NCBI GenBank assembly: GCA_013398955.1
Contig: VWPU01010169.1
Location: 1-64,000, forward strand
Length of the DNA stretch: 64,000 nt
DNA from: Callaeas wilsoni
Lineage: Eukaryota > Chordata > Aves > Passeriformes > Callaeidae
Direction of reading: 5' to 3'
The notes beneath the pieces are model-generated. The model was not told where the DNA came from, ran no database searches, and saw only the letters and a list, made by a program, of their open reading frames with translations. Position 1 is the stretch's first letter. Every line of letters begins with the position of its first letter. Below, piece after piece: positions 24,252 through 36,624 of this stretch. A program made the translations under genes and the position numbers.

Positions 24252-25539
24252 AATAGAAAGTCAAAGAAATGTCACAGGATGTGGCCTGCACTCAACAGTG
24301 ATTCTAAAGAGCAAAACCAGTAAATACCCACTAGTTAAGCTAGCCAGGTTTGGCAGGTCTAAGATGTGATGGCTGTGATACAGGGTACAAACTGATCAGT
24401 GGGTTAAGTAACACACATATATTAAAGAGGTGTAATAGATAACCCAGCAATATGCACATACTCTTTTGCTAAGAGCATGGATTGGCCACTAAATAAAATT
24501 GTTTGTGATTTGTCTGTAGGTGGTGTGGTCCAGGGTTAATCTTCTCTGGCACCAGACAAGTTCAGTGTTAGGATCCTTGTAGAGTTATCACAACATGAAA
24601 ATCAGAGATGTGAAATGCTGCCTGATGCTCTTCATATTTATTCAAGCATGGAGGTGTACAGTATGATAACCAAAAATTACTCAAGCAAATATGTCATGTC
24701 CTTTGGAGATTTTTTTTGTTAAAAGTTGTCCCGATAGCAACACTTCTCCTTATTTCTAGTTCTTTTATTGCATCTTTGCTTATTGATCTCAAAAAAGTTC
24801 ATAAATTTAGTTCCATTTTATTATCTTGGTTGCATAGTAATGAAGCACAGCCGCATGCAACCCTGCTAGTATTTATAACTTCTTATGCAGCAGTAGGGGT
24901 GTCATCTTAAAAATTTCTTTATGAAAGACAAACTTAAGCTTGTAACATACTGTCTAAGGGTCTACTACATTTTTCTTACTGTTGCTGTTGTATCCTTAGA
25001 CTGTGCTTACCAACCCTTGCCCATTTTTCTGTGCGCTGCTCAAGAGCAGATTAGCAGAGGTCTGGTCTACTAGAGATGTGGGTCTTTTCCTACCTAAACA
25101 ATTGTCTGATTCTATGTTTATAAAACAAATTTGAGTATAGCTGGTGGGTAGACTGTGTCTTCCCCAAGTCAAGAAGCCAGACTGTACTTCTCCTTTCCTG
25201 TGTACAGAAACATAAACATCTTTCAAGAACACAGTTTTAAATGAGAATAAGGTATGTGTATGTCTCTTAAAGTGCAATCAATCAAAACACATCTTGAGAT
25301 GATACCAGAAGAAGGTTGAGTGACAAAGAGTCTGATATTCTTCCTGTGGCCTTTCCAGGAGAAAGAATCAAACCAAAAGGTTAAATGACTATATTTAATT
25401 TAGTATGTCTCTGTTTAATAACATTTACTTTACAGTTTTTTACAGTAATCTTTTAGAAGACAGTTTTTATTTTGAAGGGAAAGTGAAACATGCTTACCAG
25501 ATTAGAACTAATATTAGCATATTTCTTGGTTATCCCTGG
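24252..25539. other. AT-rich spacer, nothing recognised
   Basis: Short frames only (64 codons at 24716-24910, 93 codons at 24996-25277 on minus), without domain similarity that I recognise. Confidence 0.6.
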
Positions 25540-25760
25540 AAAGTTGATATCAGGCATTGACTTAGATCAAATTAAAGCAGACTTGGCAACAAAATTTAGA
25601 TAATGATCTTATGACCCCATTTGAGATTAATGCAGCAAAATTTAGCACTGTGCAAGATTTCATCTGTACATCCTAATTTTTCAGGATGCTGATTATTTTC
25701 TGTGAATTTTTTATCTCCTTTTGACATTGGAAGTACAATTTAGCTGCCTAATCAAAGGTG
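25540..25760. promoter_or_regulatory. Candidate conserved non-coding element
   Basis: Non-repetitive block with several homeodomain-like cores (GATCAAATTAAAG, GAGATTAATGC, CCTAATTTT, CCTAATCAAAGG). It directly precedes a TA/GATA repeat. Weak inference from motif density. Confidence 0.25.
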
Positions 25761-25767
25761 TATGTGT

Positions 25768-25815
25768 GTATATATATATATAGAGATAGATAGATATATG
25801 ACATACATATATATT
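25768..25815. repeat. (TA)n / (GATA)n microsatellite
   Basis: A short run of TA dinucleotides followed by three GATA-type units and further TA/CA steps on the plus strand. Confidence 0.85.
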
Positions 25816-26919
25816 GTATCCTCATCTAGGATTCAATCCTTGTTCACCATAGCAAGTGATTACATGATGTGTGACTAAGAAGAAGAGGTTAGACCTGGAT
25901 TACTTTATTTTTGTGCTGGCAAATCTTACTTTCTGCAGATGAACTATCAAATGAAATTATACAAAGAGCTGGCTGCTTCATCTGCCTTTAGTTCAGTTGG
26001 AGATGTGGTCAGAGTTGCTCTCTTTTGTGAATTTTACGTCTTCTTTGGAAGACGAAAAAACTGACGGAATCTCACAGAGTCACACTTTTCCTCCTAACTC
26101 TCACTGTTTTGCTTGACAGATGGACTTACTTGTTTTTCATTTTTCTGGAGTGAAGGACTGCTGACATTCATCATTCCATTTGTTTGTTTTACTTCCCGCT
26201 TCCTTTTTTTTAAAATTTTTTGGAGGATAAACAAATAATCAGGCACTGATAGAAAAAAAAATAAAAAGGGCATTGCATTTTGCTACTATGTGCCTTGCTT
26301 CTAATTTTCTAACAATCTAATGAGTTGACATATTTTCTCATTTTCTTGAATATACATTATAAACAAAATCTGATACTCTTTCACACATCTAAGAATTCAG
26401 CTTCACATGTAGTAAAAATAAAAATCTCACTGCCAACTAAGGTATGCATGTGCATGCTTGTATATATATGTACATGTGTGTAGTTAAGCCTTTTCAGAAT
26501 TGCTTACAAGTTTACAGTTATTATTGTATATTAACTTACACTTACCCACTTATTCTTACTTTCACCCAAATGACTGTAAGGGTAATTGGAAATACACTTG
26601 CATAAAATCAGAGTGATCCCTGAATGAGAAGGAGTGTCAAGCAGCATATAAAATTAGAAATACAGCTAATCTTTACCGGGGGGAAAAAAAAAATCAGTGA
26701 TCTCCCTTAACTATTTTTTTAATCCATTTTTCCTCTAGCCAATGAAATTTTCAGTAATCTAAACATTAAGTATCTGAACACTTAGATTTTATTAAGCATG
26801 AAACAAATCTGAGATTAATTGAATTCTGACAAACCTTAGGAAATTACAGCTGTTGCTTATGAAAGGAATAAATAGTTCAAATAAACAAACATTTCTTTTT
26901 AGATGGTTTCCAAACTTAA

Positions 26920-27075
26920 AATCACTTCTTTCTCTTTCTGTCGCTCTTTCTCTTTCTTCCTTTCCTCCCGCTTTCATTCTTCCCCTCCTCTGTCCTTACT
27001 CCTTCTTTTCTTTCTTCGTCCCTGTTTTCCTTTTTTCTTTTCTTTTTCTTTCTTTTCTTTCCTTTCTTTATTCTT
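26920..27075. repeat. Polypyrimidine tract
   Basis: About 150 bases that are nearly all C and T on the plus strand, made of irregular TTTCT and TCC units. Both plus frames through it are Phe/Ser-rich and not credible as genes. It ends about 125 bp before the strongest enhancer-like block. Confidence 0.9.
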
Positions 27076-27199
27076 GGAATGTATTTTATCGTCTGTCAGT
27101 TTTGCCCTATGATATGTCCTCTTAAATTGGATCTGTAAGCCCTTCATAAAGTTTAATAAATCTTCAGCATTTCACCCTAAGGAAATTATATTAAAAACC

Positions 27200-27740
27200 T
27201 TCAAATGTGAAGTTGGGCCTGCAGACGCACAGCACTGGGAATTATATCACCATAATCAGCTTGTAATGAAAGCCTCTGTCGCTGTTCTCTCCCAATCATA
27301 ATCTGCCTGTCTTTATGAAAAAAGGGGGGTTTGTCTGGGTTCATCTGCAAGCTTTAATTGGAAGATGTCTTCATTTCATTCCAGCCTACTGGGATAATAA
27401 CTCAGCCCCATGTTTAAACACAGGCCCTTGCCGCTGATATTTTTTCATTTAGTAAAGCATGTCTCTTTAAATGATTTAGCAAATCACCATGAATGCCAAG
27501 GCGGGATGATTGGCAGCTCATTGCTGGTGCACCATTTGCATGACATTTGTTCTTCAGCCCGGAAAGCTGCGGCAGGTAAACAAGCAGGCCCTGTACCGAC
27601 TCCCTGTGAGTCCTTCCCTGTTTATTTTCTCATAATCAAATGACATTTATGGAGAGGCAAATGCAGCTGCACATATATGGAGAAAAAATGCAATCAGGCC
27701 AAACATGATGACTTCATTCAGGTGATATTTTGATTAGAGA
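27200..27740. promoter_or_regulatory. Strong candidate ultraconserved-type enhancer
   Basis: Seen: about 540 bp of complex, non-repetitive sequence, richer in GC and CpG than its surroundings, with a dense set of developmental factor motifs. These include a perfect octamer ATTTGCAT (27534-27541), a Fox site GTAAACA (27576-27582), its inverse TGTTTAT (27619-27625), GATGATTGGC near 27507, TTTAATTGG near 27353 and E-box GCAGCTGC near 27664. No frame across it looks coding (77 codons at most, no domain). This texture is typical of vertebrate ultraconserved elements near developmental transcription-factor genes, but that is inference; I cannot name the target gene. Confidence 0.5.
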
Positions 27741-30700
27741 AAGGACAGCTTTATGGCATAGAGTTTCTTGCAAGTGAAGTCAGTCAAATTCCATTTTACA
27801 ATCTATTTTTATTATAAAAACTAAGTTCAAATAATTAATTGCATCCAATGGCACTGTCAGTGTTACAATGCAATATGTGGATGTTCAAATGTCTTAAAAT
27901 TCCTACTTTTAAGAATTCTTTAATTTCCTAAAATTCTGTTCTGCTCTCTTGTGAGTCATATTTTTTATAAGGGTCATATCTCTCTTTCTATATATAAAGC
28001 TGTTCTGTTGTGTCACTGGAGCTTTTTCCTAAAAGAGATTTCAGAGAGGAAGGTTTTTCTGAAGTTAAACGTTTTAAACTTATTTCCTAGCATATCACGG
28101 TGTCAAGAAACTTGGAAGAAAGCAAATTGAAAGATTTAAAAATGTATATAACATATAATATATATTGCATCATACGGTACTTGTACAGCAACTGATAGTA
28201 TTAGTATTCTTCTAATACACACATTTCACTTCAATTTCAAAGGTCGTTTGAGAACAGAAATAAAAAATTGCAATTTCTAAGCAAGGAAGGGGTGTGTACT
28301 GTGCGGGGTTTGCAGCTACCTTGAGTGGTTACACTCTGTTTTTCAGTTATTCTTAAGGAAGTACTTTCTCATCTTTTTGCTGAAGGAGGCAGCCTTTTTT
28401 CGTGTTGTCTGAAGAAGATTTTCTCTAAGAGAAACCATGAAATTTGAGAGTCTTCAGTAGCTGTGTAAAATAGGAAAGCAGAATCATGTATTCCCCACAC
28501 AGCTCAACCCAGGAAAGTTGAGAGTGGAAGGCAGGATTTTTACCTACCTGTCATACCAGTCTTTTTTGAGACAATACTCAAATAACAGAAGGCAGGTAGG
28601 TGTACACAGAGGGAAGAGCTAATGGTCCATACTTAACAGGGTGTTAATTGTTAGAAAAATATGCTGACAAGCATCCCACAAAGAGTGGTCCTACAAAGAG
28701 GGGGCTCAGTATGTTATGAAAATTTGGCCAAAGAGTAAGAGAAAAGATTGCTTCGGCAGAGAATACAGCAAGTAAGTTCTGTGGAGTTGTCTTAACCATA
28801 TCTTTTCCCGGTAGAAATTCTACTCCTGTATTTTCGGGCTGGGTCCTTGTCCAGCTTTTTGGAAAGACACACTTTCAGCTGTGAAACAACATAGATGTAT
28901 TGTTATTTCAATATGCAGGGCTTCATCTCCCTGAAGAGACTCGTTTTTATTGCATCAGTCTTTAAGTAGGCACTAAGTAATCTGTAGATAGCATTCAAAA
29001 TCAAACTTACTAATTGAGCTGATAGGGTTTCTTATTACTGTAAGAGTGTGCTTGGGGTCCTCACACAGAGCAGGGGACAACTGCTTAGGCACTTGCTGCA
29101 TTTTTGAGCATCTCAGACTTATCTCAGAGCAACTGAGTTCAGTGTGAGAAAACACAATATACAGAGTGCAGCCAGAACTCGAAAGGAATCACTAATGTGG
29201 CTCAAGAAATTGCTGGACTGGGTAACTGGCAGAAAGCTGAAACAACAATTGTGCAGAGGTAATTGGCCCTGCAATTGGAGCTGAGCTGAGTGAGAGGAAC
29301 AGGAAATATTGCCTTTCAACTGGGTAGCTGGAAAACTATGAAGGAGAGAGTGAAGGGACATACAGAGAAGCAGATGTGACAATAAAACTGATGGATCAGG
29401 GAGTCATTTGTAGAGTCTGGCTCTGTCATACCCAGTGCTGAGAAGGTAATTTGGTTTCAGAGTTTGGGAGGAATAAGGGTGATGATACTCACTGCTTAAA
29501 GGAGATGTGGCTTGGGAGACCAAACATCATGCATCTCCGGTTGTTGCCAAAGGGAGACTGCAGAATCAGAGAGCAGGGAAGGTAAGAAAAATTAATTTAG
29601 ATTTGCCAGTACTTGCTAGCTATAATAATTTGAAGTCAGTGGAGGTAGCCTAATGAGTGGGATTCTCAGGAAGCTGGGAAAACAAGGATCTTCTTGCCTG
29701 CTTTTATGCATTTATTCATTGAGGTAAGTTGCCATGTTTACAAACATATTTGGTAATGTGCACTTTTGAAAATCTCAATATAGCAGTTGCAGCATCATTA
29801 ATTTTTGGAAAAAAAAATCACACTTATTTATGAATCTTTATAAAAACATAACACATAATGTCTATTCTTCTCATTTTATCATTCTGATTTTGAATTTTAG
29901 GCAGAAAAACCCTCATGCCTCATGAACCTATTATCAAATTAAGGTAGAGGTTGTCTAATTTACTTCTCCTAGTTGCTTTACTAGAAACCTGATGGTGCAC
30001 ATGATTTTAATTGCTAATACTTTCTTCCTTTTTAATTCATTATTCTAAGCAGAATTATGTGAATAGTTGTGAAAGGAGATTCATCTAAAATAAGGATAAG
30101 AGCCTACAAATTACTACTGCTTAAGGATATCTTCAAGCTGTGGAAATCTGAAGGCACTTTGCAAAATTAGTAAGTTAAAAGACAAAAATTCTACCCCCAC
30201 AGTCTCTTTATACCACTTCACCCCACACAGGTGTCACAAAAAATAATTTCTGGAAAAATCACTTTATACAAGAAATATGTCCAGCAGCTTCAAATGTGAC
30301 CCTTTATGATTTCAGTACAGGGGTCAGAAGGATACTGCAGAAACTGTTCAATTTACCTTTTTTTTCTATTAGCCTTGACTGTGATGAGCAGAAATATCTT
30401 ACAAGCAGCTGAACAAGCATCAACTTGGTATTTGACAAGATTGACAAGAGAGTCTCCATGGACCTGTTTTACTCACTATGTGAATTCACTTTGCCTTCTC
30501 AGTTTGAACTCAGAGAGCATCAAAAGATCATTATTATCATTGCTTGCTAGGTGAATGAATGCTTTATTCTCACAGATATTTGGAAAATGGCAGCTGCTTG
30601 TAACTATTCATCCATTCACACATGCACAGAGTTGGCTATTTGCTATTTATTACATATAAAAACTACATCTCTTGGCCAGAGAAGAGAAAAATACTTTTAA

Positions 30701-31077
30701 CTTTAGGGATATACCCAGTGGTACTAATGCACATATTAAATAGCATGCAAGCACCCCATCGTTTCAGTTCTGTTTGTTCAGACTACACAGCAAACAGACA
30801 TTCAGAAATCGCTCACTCGCTGAAAGGTTGGGAGCTGCATGTATGCTGCACAGTAACTGCTGGAAAAGAACTGGCCACGTCCTAGAGGAGGAATGCACAC
30901 CCTTAGCCACTGCCAAGTCAAAGTGTCTATAATGTTGTGTAGGATTGTCCTTGTACGGTTTTGGATTGAATTCAAAGGCCTTCCAAATATGAGGGATAAA
31001 TGGATTAGCAAATGTTTTCAGTTCTGCTTAGACGATCACAGTGATGTCCAGACTTGGTCAAAACTTCTCCCGAGCTT
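27741..31077. other. AT-rich spacer, no recognised gene
   Basis: Frames are short; the longest are 82-87 codons (29119-29382 minus, 30306-30554 plus, 30622-30885 plus). None shows a recognised domain or splice-supported exon. No repeat family was recognised. Confidence 0.55.
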
Positions 31078-31275
31078 GAGGCAGGGGGAAGGGGAGGATG
31101 AAAAGAAGGTTAGAGGAAAGGGATAAAAGTAGGATGAAAAGGAAAGGGGAGAGCGAAAGGGAAAAAGAGGAAGGGGGACAAGAGAAAGCAGGAGAGAAAG
31201 CAGGAAGAAAGAGAAAGGGGAAATGGGAAAAAATATGGGAAAGGGAAAGGAAAAGAGAAAGGAAAAGGGAAAGGT
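31078..31275 (+). repeat. Long polypurine tract
   Basis: About 200 bases almost entirely A and G on the plus strand, made of irregular GGAAA, GAAAG and GGGAAA units with rare interruptions. Such tracts can form triplex DNA. The 138-codon minus frame at 31110-31526 gets its Phe/Pro/Leu-rich C-terminal half from the complement of this tract, so I do not call it a gene. Confidence 0.92.
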
Positions 31276-32689
31276 GAAATAATAGAGGCATTTCCAAAGA
31301 TCACTCTTCTCCCCTTGTCTCTAATGAGAACAAGATTGTATTCTGCCAGTTTCATGAGGAACAGTACAAATCCACACTTCTTTAATCTTTGTGAACTCTT
31401 AAGTACAGAAACTTGAAAACACAGCACTGCAAAATGAATTTTAAAGAAGGTTTTTAAAAGACACTGATTCATAAAGAAGTAACTTCTAAAAATTTTAATA
31501 TTTTTTTTAAAAATCTTATTAATCAAGGTAACTGGGTTTTTTTACAACTGGACTTCTTTTCATTCAAAGGGTCCATCTTCCCCCAAAAGCTATGTATTTA
31601 AATAATTTTCAGTGTCTCTATATTTGGTTAAAACAGTGTCATCGGGATTTAGTACAAGCTGATTTGTACGAATTTTCAATGAGTATAGAAAGAAGTGGAC
31701 AAGCTCTCACAATATAAGCAACTGAAACCATACAAGTATATCTGTACTGCTAGACATTGTTGTAAAGTTATGAAAATGGGATTTAATGGTCAGAAATATC
31801 TACTTTAACTATACAAAAGCACAGTAATGTGTTTTCTCCTCTCTAGTTTTTTTAACAATTATTTCATTCTCAGCATGAAATTGCATTCTACAAGGCATCT
31901 TGGCCTCTAAATATTTTCATATTTAAAAAACCAAAAAGTGGTTCAGTGCTCACAATTTTTGAAAGCACTGGATGACCATATGCAAAAAGAAAGGTATGGT
32001 AATCAAAAATTTTAGAAGAGTCATGATTTCTTTTGGAGAGATATTTGAAAGTAAAGTGATTTGATAATATTATCATGTAAAAAATATCCCAGGGTCCAGT
32101 TCCAGCTAAAATTCTTTGACTCTTTTAGTTGGCTAAAAATCATATTGAAACAAAAAGTATTCATAGTCTGCCAACAACTCATTCTTTTGATAGAGATACT
32201 AGATGCATTTCAGGCATTTCACAGAGTACAAGGGCATATATCCCTTTTAGAATAATTTGAATACAAGACAGAGCACCGAGGAGATTGGCAGTGACACTGT
32301 CTAGTCTGATCTGTTCATAGCAATAATGCTGCTCAGAGATGAAATTTTTTTTTTAATTGAAAAAAATAATCAGGCAAAAGATTCATCATTTTTCATGCAT
32401 TTTTAACCAAACTCTGTCTGAAACATAAAAAATAGACCTTGGCAGGATAATACTTCAAAAGCATGTCACAGCATGCCTAGTAATGGCATTATCTAAAATA
32501 TGAAAAGTTCTGGTACCAGTCCCCACATCCTAGATAGGTACTTTAAGACATTTCTTCTGAGACATGTTTCTCTCAGTTTCTTATAATGGAACTCTTCTAT
32601 TTGCCTAATAAACTAAAGATTGAAAGAAGAAGGCACTTGTTTCCTCTGCCATTAGTCCCCTAGCAGGTTTTGCATTCAATCACCCTGTT
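31276..32689. other. AT-rich spacer, nothing recognised
   Basis: Short frames only, with homopolymer A/T runs near 31500 and 32346. No gene or transposon was recognised. Confidence 0.6.
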
Positions 32690-33180
32690 GTCATGTCCCA
32701 ACCCACCATGTCCCTTCCTGTCCACGCTGGTTTTGGTTCTGTGGTCATTAATTTACACAGATAAAAACGGTTTTAATAGAGAAGACTGAGGACTCTCTTT
32801 TCCCTTTCATGCCTTATCCATAGCATCAAGAGATTCGTGTCCAGGTCATGCAGCTGCATTCGGGTAGCTGTTGCTGTGGGCCTTCAATGGTCAGTGGCAA
32901 AGCGGAGCCTGGGATCCAATCCTCAGCGGTGAGCTATCTGTTGATAGGTGGGTCCACTTGCTCTCGTACCCTGAAGAGTTTGGGTTTCATTAACCAACGA
33001 GCAACAAAATGTTTGACGCCTGTTCATTGCAGCAGTTTAGAATACGTCAGTGATCTTTCTCCGCTGTCATATGTGTTTGACCCTCTCTTGTTACAAAGAG
33101 AATATGTGAAATGCATTACGTAACCTTTGCTCAGTCATTTATTTTCTTTTTCACTACTTCTTGAGCCACAGTTGGCCCAT
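32690..33180. promoter_or_regulatory. Candidate conserved non-coding element, CpG-enriched
   Basis: A complex-sequence block with scattered CpGs (ATTCGGG, AACGAGC, GACGCC, TACGTCAG near 33043, CTCCGC, TTACGTAA near 33117) in an AT-rich, CpG-poor setting. TACGTCAG resembles a CRE-type site and TTACGTAA a PAR-bZIP-type palindrome. A 91-codon plus frame (32848-33123) crosses it but has no recognised domain. Retained CpGs can indicate selection or low methylation. Inference only. Confidence 0.38.
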
Positions 33181-35409
33181 ACTGTCTATTTTATTAGTTC
33201 AGTATGAATATTTAGAAATATATACTTGACTACAAGGTCCCTTGCTTTTAATGTTCCTGTTTGAAACCACTATGTAGTCGTTACATTCTATATATGTGGA
33301 GGAGCAAAATCAAGTAGAGAAGCCTGGGTTTTGTTACCTCCTGACCAAGAAAACTCTCAGAATCCCATTAAACTCTCTCTGTCTCCTTTTGAATCATTGT
33401 AACAAAGTTCAGAAAGGGAAGATAAAAGAGAAACAGGGAAACACTGTTTATTGCTGGAACTGTAATGAATAAGAGTTAATTTGAAATATGGGCAATAAAG
33501 AAACAAAATCTGTAATGAACCTGTTGAGACCTTTCATTTCTTGAGTAAAAAGTAAGGCGTAAAGACAGAAAATGCCCAAATAAAAATCTTCAAGAGGCTA
33601 GAAGGCATCTTGTAGAGAACAAGCTGGGTTACATGATATATGTAACACTAGGTAATTAGCTATTAAATATAGCAATTGTTCACAACAACTCTCAGACAAG
33701 TAGAAGACAACAGGTTTGTTCCACACAGAACTAAACCAATGGCAAAGCATCAAACAGCCTTGAAGGAAACAGCACTCTTGTCTTGTGTCTGTCTGAAGGA
33801 TGTTCACCATGTTTCAACAGTGTTGAAAGCTCATTTTCTTGTTCAGTTTTCGAGTGCTCGGGTCCACCAGAAGAGTTAAGACACATGTGACGACTGCATA
33901 GACAGAATTCACTGACATGACCAAGGCAATTACATTTAAGAGTTTGGGAGACAAACCATATTCTTTTCTTAAAAGTATGGGCTGCTAGGAATGATAATAC
34001 AGCAACAACAAATTGAGAAAAAAGTGGTCATGAGCCCACTAGTAACTTTTAAATAGGATTTTGTGTAAATTCTTATTCTAACTCTAAATTGTTTACAAGT
34101 TTGGGGAACAAACTTTTAACTCTTCTGTTCATTTCCTAGAAGAGTAAGGTCTATATATTGGAGAGCTTTAATTATAAAACAGAACTCATTCAAAAAGTGT
34201 TCTCTTTAGGTTGTGAATGAGTTGAAGGTTAGGATCAAATAGTAAAAATTATCTAGAAGTACAACCAAAGAAAGAAGTGCACCATCATGGGGAAGCCTAT
34301 TCAAGCTGTTTGACATCTCTGGGCTTCTGAACTCCTTGTGGCCAGCTGCTTAGGCAACTGCCACCATGTGTTTGGCAGCTGTAACTACACTGTCTCCCCA
34401 GGGTGTTTTTCCAACTCCTGTTTGCTGTATGCCATGACTCTTGGGGCCTGGTCAGAGTTCTGCACCCATGCAGGGTCTTTGGCATTGCCACCTCACCCAG
34501 AGCACACTAGCCTGCACGGGCCCCCAGTGAGATCTGTCGGCTCTCAGCCATCCAGCTGAATGCCCTGCACTAGGTATTGACAGCAGCTTGCCTAGGGTCC
34601 TGCCTCTCTGCATGCTGGGCACAGTCTAGGGACATGGCGGCACAAGTATGGGCAGGACTATGTCTGGAAAGCAGGGGTAAGACAGGTAGAGGATGCTGAA
34701 CTAAGAGGTAGGGAGGGGGAGAAAGGATAGGAGGACAAAATTCAGAGAGGAGTATGGATGTGGCAGGTGTACCATCTCATCATAGTTATGTACTGGTATC
34801 TGGTAAATTCATTGCTGTAAATACCTGTGCATTTGCAGTTTCAGTAATAATATATTGCTCCATGGTGATTGCTTATTCTCAGGAGTAGCCATAGTATGAA
34901 GTAGCTGGTCAGCAATGGCAGCATATCTCTAAAAAATAAGGAATTAGTACTGATGAAGATGACCACTGGTCAGAAGGTGTGAACAGCTCCTACATCCCTG
35001 TAGCTGATGGACAGTGACAGCTTGCTCCAAGCAGTAATTAATCACGGCCTTGAGCTAGGCAACACTGATTCCACCAATAGAAATTTGCTCCTAAGAATCA
35101 AATATTTCTCCCTGGAATTTCCTGTAATTCAATATTTTCTGCATACATGCTTCTTCCTGAGCACCCATCAAATGCCTTGGTAACATCCTGATGCCATTGA
35201 CTTGCGCGGGCTTTCTGGCTGTCTGGCAGAGCCATTTAAGCTAACCTGTGCCGCTCTGCTGTAAAATGGACTGGAAGCACTCACGCAGATAGTTACTAGG
35301 TAACAGCTGTGAGGATGCAAGGATCAGCTTCCCAAATTGTTTTCATATGCAAGTCTTCTGGGTAAAAGGTTTGGGCCATTCCCAAGAAAGCTGATTTAAG
35401 TCTTGAGGT
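33181..35409. other. Spacer, moderately GC-rich in the middle
   Basis: No gene recognised. 34260-34740 is richer in G and C than its flanks, with short frames on both strands (64 codons minus at 34297, 73 codons plus at 34338) that match nothing I know. It could be a diverged repeat or an unspliced exon region; I see no evidence for either. Confidence 0.5.
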
Positions 35410-35700
35410 CTGAGTGCTGTGCTGATTTACTTCATTGGTGACTGTAATTACCCTGTGCTCAAGTTCCCAGTTATCATTTTTGTTTCAAGAGCATTTGCTG
35501 TGTGGATGCTTAGAGTAGTAAGCCTTAAATTTCAGCTCATTGATATATTGTCGCCATACAAAAATGCCTGCCCATTTGTCCTGAAATTCCCCCTGCTCAG
35601 ACCAATAATGCCATTTAGTTTCGGCACTTTAATTCAATACTTAAAACATCTCTTCCTAACTGCACTTCAGAGACAAAGCCACTTGCACATACCTTAACTG
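35410..35700. promoter_or_regulatory. Candidate conserved non-coding element
   Basis: Complex sequence with GTAATTACC, GACCAATAATGCC, CATTTAGTTTCGGC and CACTTTAATTC motifs. The overlapping 92-codon plus frame (35419-35697) shows no domain and is probably incidental. Called on motif content only. Confidence 0.28.
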
Positions 35701-36624
35701 TAAGCCCAAAGAGTAGGTCTCTTTCCTTGCAATATTTTTATCCTTATTGTCTTAATGACACATACCACTGGTTCATACAGCTTTATGTATTCCTCTGTAT
35801 AATGTTAGTTTATTTTAATGGAAAGAGAACATGAATTCTGTTAAATAAAAACTTCATTCTGTAAGCTTACACTTTTCACTCTAACATTCAACTATGCCTA
35901 AAAGAAGGAAATGTTTCATTTATTTTATAGGAAAATGGCATTAAGCAGCAGAATTTATCCTGCAAGACTGGAAGAATTTTAAAGGGCTGAGTCTGTAATG
36001 TCCCTATGGTGTTTCTACAGTGAAAATATAAGTGGCTGCTTTCAGCTAGAGTTTTGATATTGTTTTCTATTGATAAGAATATAAACCAAAGAGAAACAAT
36101 TGAAAAATGATTGAATAGACAAATCTCATGCTGTTGAGTCCAATCACTATCAGATGATATATAATGGAATACTAATGAATCAATTTATTTATTAATGCAA
36201 GATGAATTGAAATTATTCAGAATTTGCTAGGTATGCCTTTGTCCTTTCTGGGAGAAATAAAACCAAAAATATGAGGTATGTCAGACTATGAGAAATTCTA
36301 AGTAACTCAATCTCTATATGGTTTTTGGTTTTATTTTGTTCTTTCCATAGTGTTGGCCAGGTGTCTTTTCCAGTATGTTATACTACAGAAGCACCCTTTT
36401 TCACATCAGGTTTCTTTCAATGCTGAACGGAAGTTACACTGATTTTCAATGTACCTAATATTTATGGAATAAATGTGAAATGAAATCTCTCCTTCCCTCT
36501 GTCTTGGAGTGATTCTATGACAATACTTTATTCTCCATTGCCTGCTTGATCTGTAGAATGCAGTTTGTACCTCTAAACTGCAAAGGGAAATAGAAGCCAG
36601 GGGAACTCTTCAGAGTGGCTCTCT
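35701..36624. other. AT-rich spacer up to the LTR insertion
   Basis: No frame above 60 codons and no repeat family recognised. The last bases, 36619-36624 (CTCTCT), match those right after the LTR at 37171-37176. Confidence 0.6.

Noticed and set aside
24051..24369. Phe/Ser-rich frames with apparent transmembrane stretch
   Set aside because: They are translations of the TTC/TTTCTTC repeat.
31058..31526. 138-codon minus frame rich in Phe, Pro and Ser
   Set aside because: Its C-terminal half is the complement of the polypurine tract; the rest has no domain.
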